This document shows, piece after piece, positions 39,956 to 48,249 of a stretch of DNA of 64,000 bases. The notes beneath the pieces were generated by a model, which did no database searches, was not told the DNA's origin, and saw only the letters and a list, made by a program, of their open reading frames with translations. Numbering within the stretch: the stretch's first letter is position 1; every line of letters starts with the position of its first letter. The position numbers and the translations under genes were made by a program. Origin of the DNA: Microbulbifer pacificus (GTDB taxonomy: Bacteria > Pseudomonadota > Gammaproteobacteria > Pseudomonadales > Cellvibrionaceae); NCBI RefSeq assembly GCF_002959965.1, contig NZ_PREV01000026.1:379501-443500 (forward strand), read 5' to 3'.

Positions 39956-42900
39956 CTGTCCAGTGCCGCCCCGGCAACCTCATCTTTTTTCTGCTCAAGG
40001 CGCACATTTTTTTTGGCCCGGCTCTTTTTGGGCAACCGCTGCTCCGTACGACATTGCGCCAGCAACTCCTCCAGTGGCATGGGCCGGCCGATGTAATACC
40101 CCTGTACAAGATCCACTCCGATTCTGTTCAGCCTTTCCGCGGTAGCCGCATCCTCTACATATTCCGCAATGGTCCGTGCTTTCAGGCGGTGCGCGACCTG
40201 GTTAATGGATTCGACAATCATCAGGTCGACAAAATTTGACTCCACCTGCCGTACAAAGCTGCCATCGATCTTGATGTAGTCGATCGCAAACGCCTTCAGA
40301 TAATTGAACGAACTGAGGCCATTGCCGAAATCGTCCAGTGCCACCTTGCAACCCATGGCTCGCAGTGCCGCCACGAATTGGCTGGCGCTATCCATCTGGT
40401 TGACCATGGCAGTTTCGGTAATTTCAATACCCAGGCGATCTGCGGGCAACGTCGACGCCTCCAGCAGGGTGAACAGGCGCTGCTGGAAGCTACTGTCGCC
40501 AATCGCCTCCGCGGACAGGTTCATGGCGAAATTCAATCCGCTCTTTACCACCGCCCGAATCTGTTCACACAAAAATGTGTTCAACACCCAACTGTCGACC
40601 TGCAGCATCAGACCGTAGCGTTCGGCGGCGGGAAGAAAGGCACCGGGCTGGATCAGGGTGCCGTCGGTATCCACCATACGCACCAGCAGCTCGTAGTGGC
40701 TGATACTGGAAGTATCCATGGCACTGGCAATGGGTTGCGCAAACAGACGCAGACGGTTTTCATCCAGCGCTTCGCGAATTCGCGACGCCATATGGATTTC
40801 CCGATGCTGCTCGGCGGCGGCGCTGCTGTCGGTCTCGTACAGCATTACCACACCGCGACCGGCGTGCTTCGCGGAATAACAGGCCACGTCCGCCTGACTC
40901 ATCAGGTCCGCAACCTGATTGTTGTCGCGACGGATTTCCGTCACCCCTACGCTGGCGCCCACATCAAAGATACGCCCCGCCCAGGGAAAACGCAGTGCGG
41001 CGATCTTCCGCACCAGTTGCTCACAACGACGCCGTCCCCGTTCCTTGTCGCAATCCCTCAACAGAATGCCGAACTCGTCACCGCCGAGACGGGCAACACT
41101 GTCGCTGTCGCGCAGCTCTCCCTGCAAGAAGCGCGACACATTACGCAGCAGCGCATCGCCCGCCTGGTGACCGGCGCTGTCGTTAATGACCTTGAAACGG
41201 TCAAGATCGATATAAGCCAGTACATGTACGGTCTCGTTATTGCGCACGCTGGCAACAGCGTCCAGCAAATCGCGTTTGAACGACTCCCGGTTTGGCAGAT
41301 GCGTGAGATCGTCGTGGCTCGCCTTGTAGCGCAGCTGCCGGATCAGCTCACGGGTTTCGGTCACATCCTGGAATACCAGTACCGCACCGAGCAACTGTCC
41401 GCCGCCGGTGCGCAGCGGTGACGCGGAACATTTCACGTCGTAGCTGTTGCCACGCCGGTTATGCAATACCGTGCCCTCGGCGGAAAACACAGGCTTCACG
41501 CTACTGAGACACTCGCTAACCGGGCAGGAAACGGGCCCACCCTCGCGTCCATTGGCAATCTGCAGAACCGCGCCGACCGCCTTGCCCTTCACCTCCCCCA
41601 GTGACCAACCGGTGAGTTGTTCCGCTACCGGGTTCATGAAGGTAATTCGCTGCAGCGGATCGGTGGCGATCACCGCGTCGGCGATGGCATTCAGCGTCAC
41701 CTGCAGGTGCTCTTTCTCCTCCTCCAGCGAGCGCTCCATATTTTTGTTTTCGGTAATGTCCCGCAGCACACCGATCAGGCGCAACGGCTCGCCACCGTCA
41801 CCGGACTCCATGACATGGGCAACTTCATGAATCCAGCGCATCGCCCCGCAATCCGTGCGCACCCGGTATTGGCAGTCGAGATCTCGCGCCAGTCCGGCAA
41901 AATGTTTGCGCTGCGCCAGCAGCAGACGCTCGCGGTCTTCGACCAGAACACGATCAAGCCAGTCCTGACGGCTACCCAGGTGCGCGGCGTCGATGCCTAC
42001 ACCGCTACTGAGCCACTCGGAAAAAAACGTTTTGCCGGTAATCAGATCCCAGTCGTATACCACCTGACCGGTCACGGTGAGGGAAAACTTCCAGCGCTCC
42101 TCCGCTTTCGCCAGCTGGGCCTCACTGCGTTTTCGCCAGTCAATGTTTTCCACCTGGGCCACTGCATACAGCGGTTCGTTGCGGGCGCCGCGAGCGAGAC
42201 TGCAAGACCAGTGCCCCCAAACCTGTTCGCCACTCTTGCGCAGGAAACGCCACTCCGCGTCCTGAACAAACCCCAATTCAAAATCAATCAGCGGCATTCG
42301 CGGGCGCGAAGCCCCCGTGCCTCCCTCGGCATCGGCAAACCAGACCACTTCACGAATACTGAGTCCGCGCAACTCCACTTCTGAATAACCGATAAAGCGG
42401 CAGAAACTCGGATTCGCCTGAAGAATGCGGTTATCAAGCGATACCAACAGCATACCGATACGGGATGAACCCATAGCGGTACGGAAGCTGCTCTCCACTT
42501 CAATAATTTTCTGACTGCGCTTGCGCTCAATACCGGAGGTAACGGCCATGACATAGGCCGGCACCATGCCCACATACAGCGGTAAAAAATCCAGGATATT
42601 GCGAGCACCGCGCAGGTTCTCGGGAAGCCATTCACCGCCCCCAACCAGTATCATCAAAAGCAGCATCGCCGTGGAGAAGATCACCAGTAGTGCCTGGGGC
42701 AGTTCCAGGCGGGAAGCCGCCCAGATTAATGGCAAGGTGATGAATACAAACGGATCGGGAAACACCAGTAACAACAACAGGCTGCTGGCGAGTACCGCGG
42801 CGCCGACGGCCAGCAGGTGAAGATATGAGCGGGCGAACATTATCCTGATCGCAGGTTCACTGGAGAGCATGTGAATCAGAGGGAGAAACATGCAAATGCC

Positions 42901-43434
42901 GATGGCATCCGCCAGGTACCAGAACAGGAATACTTCGCCAAAGGGAATACCGCGAAAATACGTCGCGATGCCCGCGCCAACGCTCGCACCTACCAAGGTC
43001 GAGAGAAACGCGCCGAAGAAAATAAACCGGATCCAACGCCACATACTGCCAAAGAAGTCACCGTCCGCGCAGAACAGTCGCAGCATGCTCGCCGCAATGA
43101 CGACCTCAATTACCCCGGCCAGCGAATAGAGCGGAGCTATAAACAACTCCAGGCCACTTGCCAGTGCCGCGGCCAGGTTGCCGGAAAAGGACCCAGCCAG
43201 CAACAGCGGCCATGCGCGGAGCCGGTGACGGTAAAGCACGGCGATGGCGAGGGCATCCGCCAGCCAGATGAGGGCGACCCCATCACTGAAGGAGAGGAAA
43301 TTTTTACAGAAATACGCCAGACAGAAACTGCCCACCAGCAGAACCTGAGCGTCGATCAGAAGGCTATCCCCCTGATTCGTCGTTACGACCTCCAGACGGG
43401 AGTTTGGACTGTCGCCAGTATCTTGAACGGGCAT
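39952..43434 (-). CDS. Membrane MASE1-PAS-GGDEF-EAL cyclic-di-GMP protein
   Basis: The 1160-residue protein starts at ATG 43434 (MPVQDTGDSPNSRLEVVTTN), with AGGAAG nine bases upstream. Domains in order: an N-terminal MASE1-like sensor with about eight membrane helices (residues 30-310); three PAS domains (about 315-440, 445-570 and 575-700); a diguanylate cyclase domain with intact GGDEF (RLGGDEFGILL); and an EAL phosphodiesterase domain (HYELLVRM, NLSAEAIG, EITETAMV, DDFGNGLSSF, KIDGSFV). The metal and catalytic residues I can identify are present, although the signature reads ELL instead of EAL. The net output is unclear. It lies 113 bp after the hybrid kinase gene on the same strand. Confidence 0.92.
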   Translation of the reverse strand: MPVQDTGDSPNSRLEVVTTNQGDSLLIDAQVLLVGSFCLAYFCKNFLSFSDGVALIWLADALAIAVLYRHRLRAWPLLLAGSFSGNLAAALASGLELFIAPLYSLAGVIEVVIAASMLRLFCADGDFFGSMWRWIRFIFFGAFLSTLVGASVGAGIATYFRGIPFGEVFLFWYLADAIGICMFLPLIHMLSSEPAIRIMFARSYLHLLAVGAAVLASSLLLLLVFPDPFVFITLPLIWAASRLELPQALLVIFSTAMLLLMILVGGGEWLPENLRGARNILDFLPLYVGMVPAYVMAVTSGIERKRSQKIIEVESSFRTAMGSSRIGMLLVSLDNRILQANPSFCRFIGYSEVELRGLSIREVVWFADAEGGTGASRPRMPLIDFELGFVQDAEWRFLRKSGEQVWGHWSCSLARGARNEPLYAVAQVENIDWRKRSEAQLAKAEERWKFSLTVTGQVVYDWDLITGKTFFSEWLSSGVGIDAAHLGSRQDWLDRVLVEDRERLLLAQRKHFAGLARDLDCQYRVRTDCGAMRWIHEVAHVMESGDGGEPLRLIGVLRDITENKNMERSLEEEKEHLQVTLNAIADAVIATDPLQRITFMNPVAEQLTGWSLGEVKGKAVGAVLQIANGREGGPVSCPVSECLSSVKPVFSAEGTVLHNRRGNSYDVKCSASPLRTGGGQLLGAVLVFQDVTETRELIRQLRYKASHDDLTHLPNRESFKRDLLDAVASVRNNETVHVLAYIDLDRFKVINDSAGHQAGDALLRNVSRFLQGELRDSDSVARLGGDEFGILLRDCDKERGRRRCEQLVRKIAALRFPWAGRIFDVGASVGVTEIRRDNNQVADLMSQADVACYSAKHAGRGVVMLYETDSSAAAEQHREIHMASRIREALDENRLRLFAQPIASAMDTSSISHYELLVRMVDTDGTLIQPGAFLPAAERYGLMLQVDSWVLNTFLCEQIRAVVKSGLNFAMNLSAEAIGDSSFQQRLFTLLEASTLPADRLGIEITETAMVNQMDSASQFVAALRAMGCKVALDDFGNGLSSFNYLKAFAIDYIKIDGSFVRQVESNFVDLMIVESINQVAHRLKARTIAEYVEDAATAERLNRIGVDLVQGYYIGRPMPLEELLAQCRTEQRLPKKSRAKKNVRLEQKKDEVAGAALDS

Positions 43435-43547
43435 GGAACACAACTTCCTGTTGCGGGCATGTTTTATTGTCTGGCAGGACACCGCCAAATACTGTCCGAT
43501 TTTGTCGTTTGTGTCCCGCGTGTTGGTTCACACTTCGAGCAGAGGGC

Positions 43548-45572
43548 TCAGATTTTGCCCTCAATATGCTCGCCAGTGCCCCTGGAATCCCTGAATGCCA
43601 GGCTGTAGCGCAAGCCCTCCGCCAACGATGCCAGATCGCAGGACGTGGGTACACAGACGTCCACATGACGGCTGCGCTGATCGGTGATCCCAAGAAGGGG
43701 GATATGTTCTGTCGCGCTGTCTCCGCGGATGATCGCAGCAAAGTCCTGGAGAGACACGCCCGGCAATTCACCGTCCAGCAGAATCACATCCGGTCTGCTG
43801 GTACGGGCGGCGAAAATGCCTCTCATAGCGTCCGTAGCAATCTGAATTTCCACTTGCTGCACGTCAGCCAACATCGATTTCATACGGCTGGCGGAGGAGG
43901 TCCTGCCGGTGACATACAGCAGCCGGCACGCGGGCAGCATGCGCACATAGTCCGGGCGCGCGACCATCTGCAGCACTTCATCGGGCGCGTCATTCATTAA
44001 AAATTCGATCCAGAATACCGAGCCCTGCCCCTCTTCACTATCGAACCCAATGCGACCACCCATGGCTTCCGTCAGCTGCCTGGCGATAGCAAGCCCTACG
44101 CCGGTACCTTCGATTTTGCCGCGCTCGGCTCCCAGGCGGTTAAAGGGTTCAAATACATGGACCTGTTTACTGGTTGCGATACCACACCCGGTATCCAGAA
44201 CACTGAGTCGCAACCACCCCTCCGCCTGAGGGGCAAAGGTGATCACCACCCGACCTCCTTCGCGGTTGTACTTGATTGCATTGCCCACCAGATTCAACAC
44301 CACCTGTTTGAACCGCACCCGATCGGCCAGAATATAGGCGCGCTCCCATCCCAGTGGCTCAAACGTGAGACTCACATTGCGGGTTTCCGCCAGCGGCTCC
44401 AACAACTGCCGGCAGTCCGCCACCAGGGCAGCGGGCTGTACCGGTTCAATGGACGGCGCCAGGCGGTTGCTGTCGATACGCGCGAGATCCAGCACGTCGC
44501 CAACCAGGTGCAGCAGATGCTGACCCGCCTTGCGGATTTCCCCCAAACGCAGGCGCTGGTCCGGATTCAGACTCTGATCCAGCTCAACCATCTGGCTGTA
44601 ACCGAGAATGGCGTTCAGCGGGGTACGCAACTCGTGGCTGAGGCTGGAAATAAGCGCGTTGCGGTCGCTACTTTCCTGCTTCAACCGGCGAAGCTCTTCC
44701 TCCAGGCGAAGCTGCTTTTTCTTGCCGGCGGTAATGTCCTGCAGTGTGCCCAGAACCCGGATCGGCTGCCCTGTACTGCTGCACTGGACATTGCCGCGGC
44801 AGCGCACCCAGATGATGCCGCCCTCCCGGTGACGAAGGCGGAACTCCACGTCCAATGGCAATTGCTCGCGCACATTGTCTTCCATCGCCTGCTTCACATC
44901 CGGGTAATCGTCGGGCTGCATGTGCGCCTTCCAAAGCGCCAGTGCCGCGCGCGCGTCCAGGTCTCCGGGACCGCGAGCGTAGCCCAGCATGCGCCAGCAG
45001 GTCACATCGAGTACTACTTCATCCACCTGCAAATCCCACTCCCACAGGCCGTCGCCCACGGCGTCGAGCGCATAGGAAAAGCGTTCACCAGAAAAGCAGG
45101 AGAGTGGTCTGGGGGAAATGGACTCGCTGTAGTCGGTGCAGCCACCGAGGAAAAAGCGCTCACCGTCGGGATCGCTAAAGGCGCGCGCCCACAGCCTCAA
45201 CCATACGGGCTGCCCGTCTCGGGAATAGGCACGGATGGTGGTATCGACAAAAGTACCCTGCTGGCACAGGCGATTTCGCAGCGACAGCAGGTTGTCGCGA
45301 TCGTCCGAATGCACCAGTGCCAGATCTCCAGTCCAGACACTGGCAAGTGCCACCTCCGGATCACCATGCAGCTGTTGCCACAGCGTTCCCGTGGCTCGCT
45401 GCATGCCACTGCACGGGTGCCACTCCCAGACACCGCGATTGGCACTCAACAGCAGTCCGTGCAGATATTGCACCTGTGTAAGCACCTGCGCTGGCGGCAG
45501 CCCTTCCAGCTCGCCGGGAGTGGCGAGATGCAGGCCGACCGCTGTGGGTTGAGGAGTAACTGGGTTCGACAC
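43548..45572 (-). CDS. PAS-containing hybrid histidine kinase with degenerate receiver
   Basis: The 674-residue protein has two PAS-like domains (about residues 40-150 and 165-290), a HisKA domain with phospho-acceptor H313 in [20 protein letters not shown], an HATPase domain ([33 protein letters not shown]) and a C-terminal receiver-like domain. The receiver keeps the phospho-acceptor D600 ([10 protein letters not shown]), but the N-terminal acidic pair is missing (LLYVTGRT) and no lysine follows LLGIT. No membrane helix is obvious, so it may be cytoplasmic. The start is GTG, weakly supported. It precedes the GGDEF-EAL gene and lies 89 bp beyond a strong terminator. Confidence 0.88.
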   Translation of the reverse strand: MSNPVTPQPTAVGLHLATPGELEGLPPAQVLTQVQYLHGLLLSANRGVWEWHPCSGMQRATGTLWQQLHGDPEVALASVWTGDLALVHSDDRDNLLSLRNRLCQQGTFVDTTIRAYSRDGQPVWLRLWARAFSDPDGERFFLGGCTDYSESISPRPLSCFSGERFSYALDAVGDGLWEWDLQVDEVVLDVTCWRMLGYARGPGDLDARAALALWKAHMQPDDYPDVKQAMEDNVREQLPLDVEFRLRHREGGIIWVRCRGNVQCSSTGQPIRVLGTLQDITAGKKKQLRLEEELRRLKQESSDRNALISSLSHELRTPLNAILGYSQMVELDQSLNPDQRLRLGEIRKAGQHLLHLVGDVLDLARIDSNRLAPSIEPVQPAALVADCRQLLEPLAETRNVSLTFEPLGWERAYILADRVRFKQVVLNLVGNAIKYNREGGRVVITFAPQAEGWLRLSVLDTGCGIATSKQVHVFEPFNRLGAERGKIEGTGVGLAIARQLTEAMGGRIGFDSEEGQGSVFWIEFLMNDAPDEVLQMVARPDYVRMLPACRLLYVTGRTSSASRMKSMLADVQQVEIQIATDAMRGIFAARTSRPDVILLDGELPGVSLQDFAAIIRGDSATEHIPLLGITDQRSRHVDVCVPTSCDLASLAEGLRYSLAFRDSRGTGEHIEGKI

Positions 45573-45660
45573 CGTGTTGCCGTCGGGCTCATCAAAAGAA
45601 AACAGGGATCCGCGGGAGCCGCGGGACCGTCCTGGGCAAGTGAATCACTTATCGGGAGAT

Positions 45661-45785
45661 AAAAAAAGGCCCTGCAAAGCAGGGCCCAAAATAGCGATGA
45701 TGAGAGAAAACGGGAAGTCACGCATTATTTCGTTTGCCATAACCCGTGATGGATTCCCGGAGCGCAGGCCGAGTGGCCTACACGT
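45661..45785 (-). ncRNA. Candidate sigma-54-dependent small RNA with intrinsic terminator
   Basis: In the 538 bp gap between the kinase gene and the desaturase, the minus strand has a sigma-54 promoter (45792-45809), then about 120 nt ending in a strong terminator: GGCCCTGC-TTT-GCAGGGCC (45668-45686) followed by seven T (45667-45661). The transcript folds: hairpin 1 AGGCC-ACTC-GGCCT (45766-45779); hairpin 2 CGGGAA...TTCCCG with inner CACG/CGTG pairs and a TTAT/ATAA closure (45711-45759); then an unpaired U-rich stretch TTTTCTCTCATCATCGC before the terminator. No credible frame uses this strand. Boundary at 45785 is estimated from the -12 element. Function unknown. Confidence 0.7.
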
Positions 45786-45791
45786 AAGATA

Positions 45792-45809
45792 TAGCAATCG
45801 TCATGCCAA
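45792..45809 (-). promoter_or_regulatory. Sigma-54 promoter of the candidate small RNA
   Basis: The minus strand reads TTGGCATGACGATTGCTA: GG at -24 (45806-45807) and GC at -12 (45794-45795) with exactly 10 bases between, matching TGGCAC-N5-TTGC with one change. No coding gene begins shortly downstream on this strand. Confidence 0.75.
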
Positions 45810-45898
45810 CTTTTTGAAAAGCAGTGAAAACGTCCTCAATCGAACATTTGTGGACAGTTTTTATCCAGCCACCGCCCACTCATGCCGGCAACATTTTG

Positions 45899-45917
45899 CT
45901 ACAGGACGGCCTGTTAC
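45899..45917. promoter_or_regulatory. Candidate enhancer site of the sigma-54 promoter
   Basis: CTACAGG-ACG-GCCTGTTAC is an imperfect inverted repeat (core ACAGG-ACGG-CCTGT), about 100 bp upstream of the -24 element, the usual distance for a bacterial enhancer-binding protein site. The binding protein is not known. Confidence 0.3.
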
Positions 45918-46110
45918 GGAAAAATGACAGCGCTTGACCCAATTCGGAACGCAAAAATCCTCTCTCGCACCAAAAGTGCACACAGACCATTCATTTTGCG
46001 ATTAACTGACTAACCGTTCTCAAAATTCCGTGACTGGTCCTCCCTGGAAGATGTTCCCCGGAGGTATCTGAGTTAGCATTTGTCCCGTTGGCTCTAACAA
46101 GGTTGTAACT

Positions 46111-47253
46111 ATGAAAGCTGTTCCCGAAGCTCCCCGTATCTGGCTGACCACCATCCTGTTTACCAGTACGGCACTGGCGGCACTGGTACTGGTTCCGCTG
46201 TACGGTATCCTGGTGGGCTACCACTGGTATCAGTGGCTGGCCTTTGCCGTGCTGGGCGCATTTTGCGGATTTTCCATTACCGCGGGCTACCATCGCCTCT
46301 GGTCCCATCGTACTTATGAAGCGCACTGGTCACTGCGCCTGTTCTTCGCCCTGTTCGGCGCCGCGGCGTTACAGAACAGCGCGTTGATCTGGTGTTCCGG
46401 CCACCGTCGCCACCATCGTCACTGCGACGATAATGATCACGATCCCTACTCCGCCAAACGCGGTTTCTGGTTTTCCCACATTGGCTGGATGCTGCGCGAA
46501 TATCCCAGCGGCGAAGTGGATTTCGATAACGCCAAGGACCTGCAGCGGGACAAGATCGTGATGTGGCAGCACAACCACTATCTTCCGATCACCGTGGCGA
46601 TGAACGTCGGCGTACCGCTGGTTCTCGGCCTGCTTACCGGCGACGTACTGGGTATGCTGCTGCTGGCGGGTATCCTGCGTATCGTGGTCAATCACCACAC
46701 CACCTTCTTCATCAATTCTCTGGCCCATATCTGGGGCCGCCGGCCGTATACCGATGAAAACACCGCCCGCGACAACGACCTGCTGGCGTTTTTCACCTTC
46801 GGTGAGGGGTATCACAACTACCACCATATTTTTCAGACCGATTACCGCAATGGTATCCGCTGGTACCAGTGGGATCCCACCAAGTGGCTGATCAAAACCG
46901 CCAGCTGGCTGGGGCTGGCACGCAATCTGAAGACCGTGCCGGCAATGCGTATCCAGCGCGCCATGCTGTCCATGCAATTCAAGCGTGCCGAACAGAAACT
47001 GGAGAATTCCAAGCACAAAGAGAGCTGGAAAGAACTGCTGGAACGCGAGGCACAGGATTTCTCCGCGGCACTTGCCGAGTGGAAGGAACTGCAGCAACAG
47101 CGTTATGAAAGTGCCCGCGAGCGTCTGGTGAGCAAGTGGGAAAACGCCACTATCCGCACCCGGGTAAAGGAACTGGAATACAGCCTCAAGATGCAGCGCA
47201 AGCGCCTGCAGATCATGATGGCGCAGTTCCATCTGGCGCCGGCGACTGCGTAA
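46111..47253 (+). CDS. Acyl-CoA/fatty acid delta-9 desaturase
   Basis: The 380-residue integral membrane diiron enzyme introduces a double bond in acyl chains. Histidine boxes are HRLWSH, HRRHHRHCD and GEGYHNYHH, with the usual hydrophobic segments before and after. The last 90 residues form a charged helix region (QFKRAEQKLENSKHKESWKE and more), predicted coiled coil, seen in some proteobacterial desaturases. A typical terminator follows at 47290. Substrate (acyl-CoA or phospholipid) is inferred. Confidence 0.9.
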   Translation: MKAVPEAPRIWLTTILFTSTALAALVLVPLYGILVGYHWYQWLAFAVLGAFCGFSITAGYHRLWSHRTYEAHWSLRLFFALFGAAALQNSALIWCSGHRRHHRHCDDNDHDPYSAKRGFWFSHIGWMLREYPSGEVDFDNAKDLQRDKIVMWQHNHYLPITVAMNVGVPLVLGLLTGDVLGMLLLAGILRIVVNHHTTFFINSLAHIWGRRPYTDENTARDNDLLAFFTFGEGYHNYHHIFQTDYRNGIRWYQWDPTKWLIKTASWLGLARNLKTVPAMRIQRAMLSMQFKRAEQKLENSKHKESWKELLEREAQDFSAALAEWKELQQQRYESARERLVSKWENATIRTRVKELEYSLKMQRKRLQIMMAQFHLAPATA

Positions 47254-47289
47254 GCGCTCACCGCTCGCAAACGGTCAGCCCCCAATCCC

Positions 47290-47315
47290 AAGCGGCCCCA
47301 GTGGCCGCTTTTTTT
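47290..47315 (+). terminator. Intrinsic terminator of the desaturase gene
   Basis: AAGCGGCC-CCAGT-GGCCGCTT followed by a T-run (TTTTTTT, 47109-like spacing ending at 47315), 37 bp after the stop. Confidence 0.9.
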
Positions 47316-47400
47316 GTCCCGGCAAATATCTCCCCCGGGAACACCGCACCCCAGCATCCGCGAATTGATGACTCACCGGTACTCTGATTTCCGTGAAGAG

Positions 47401-47428
47401 TTGAACGCCGCCGGATATGCACTATAAC
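47401..47428 (+). promoter_or_regulatory. Candidate promoter of the 152-residue protein gene
   Basis: TTGAAC (47401-47406), a 16 bp spacer and TATAAC (47423-47428), 84 bp before the start codon. Confidence 0.45.
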
Positions 47429-47511
47429 CATAGGAGAGACATTGCATTTCCGACCATCGACACCTCTCACGGGAAAACCATAAAGAAATCAACCACTAAG
47501 AAGGCGCATAG

Positions 47512-47970
47512 ATGAAGACGTTCAAACAGGCCCACGAGATTCTCAAGAACGCCCAGAAGTTTCATCTGGATATGGCTGGCGTTTACCAGCAGCTGCTGGA
47601 AGGTGCTCAGGACAACCGCACCCAATTGCTGCTGAAACATCTGCATGAGCACGAGTTGCGCATGGCCAACAACCTAAAGAACTACGGTGCGGTGGCGGAG
47701 CAGAAGGTAATGCAGACATGGCTGCAATATACCCACGAGGAGAGTGCCGGCGACCTGGTAAAAAACCTCTATCTGAGCGACAAGCCCAGTATTGAAGAGA
47801 TCAATCAGCTGGGGCGCGAAGTGGATCGCTACTTCTCCGACTTGTACCACTCCGTATACGGCTCCATCGAGTCTGCGGAAGTGAAGGAGGTGTTTGAAAA
47901 CCTCAAGCACATCCAGGACAAGGAACGGATCACGCTGTCCATGGCCACCAATTCGCTGTGGGATATGTAG
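47512..47970 (+). CDS. Uncharacterized helical, ferritin-like small protein
   Basis: This 152-residue protein (MKTFKQAHEILKNAQKFHLD) is predicted to be all helix. It has an HLHEHELRMANNLKNYGAVA stretch and scattered Glu/His that could form a ferritin-like four-helix bundle, but no full metal-ligand pattern can be claimed. No signal peptide or membrane segment is seen. It stands alone between the desaturase and the chitinase, with its own candidate promoter and no operon partner. I do not recognise the family with certainty. Confidence 0.75.
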   Translation: MKTFKQAHEILKNAQKFHLDMAGVYQQLLEGAQDNRTQLLLKHLHEHELRMANNLKNYGAVAEQKVMQTWLQYTHEESAGDLVKNLYLSDKPSIEEINQLGREVDRYFSDLYHSVYGSIESAEVKEVFENLKHIQDKERITLSMATNSLWDM

Positions 47971-48249
47971 CTACCGGCCATTTCCGGCTGCTCCTCCCCA
48001 TGGGCGCACACCGCAGACCTGCTCCGGTTTACCCGCCTCCGCACAGCATATCAATGTGACAAAAAACCCGGTCCTGATGCGGAAATAGCTGAAACTGGCG
48101 CGCAATATCTCAAATTTTACCGCTTTGTGATAATCCGGTATTGCCTTTTCCAGGTGGTCATTGCTATTTTGACAGCGATGTCATTTCGTGGTGCGTTTGT
48201 AGTAGCGCCTTACTCCAATAAAAATAATTCTCCGCAAGGTGTACATTAA
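47971..48249. other. Leader region of the chitinase gene
   Basis: This 279 bp AT-richer gap holds TTGACA at about 48168-48173 but no good -10 at the right distance, and AAGGTG eight bases before the chitinase start. No CRP-like site and no riboswitch signature were recognised. Confidence 0.4.

Noticed and set aside
45574..45927. Plus-strand frame of 117 codons in the kinase-desaturase gap
   Set aside because: No ribosome site or family, runs through the terminator and sigma-54 promoter; likely chance.
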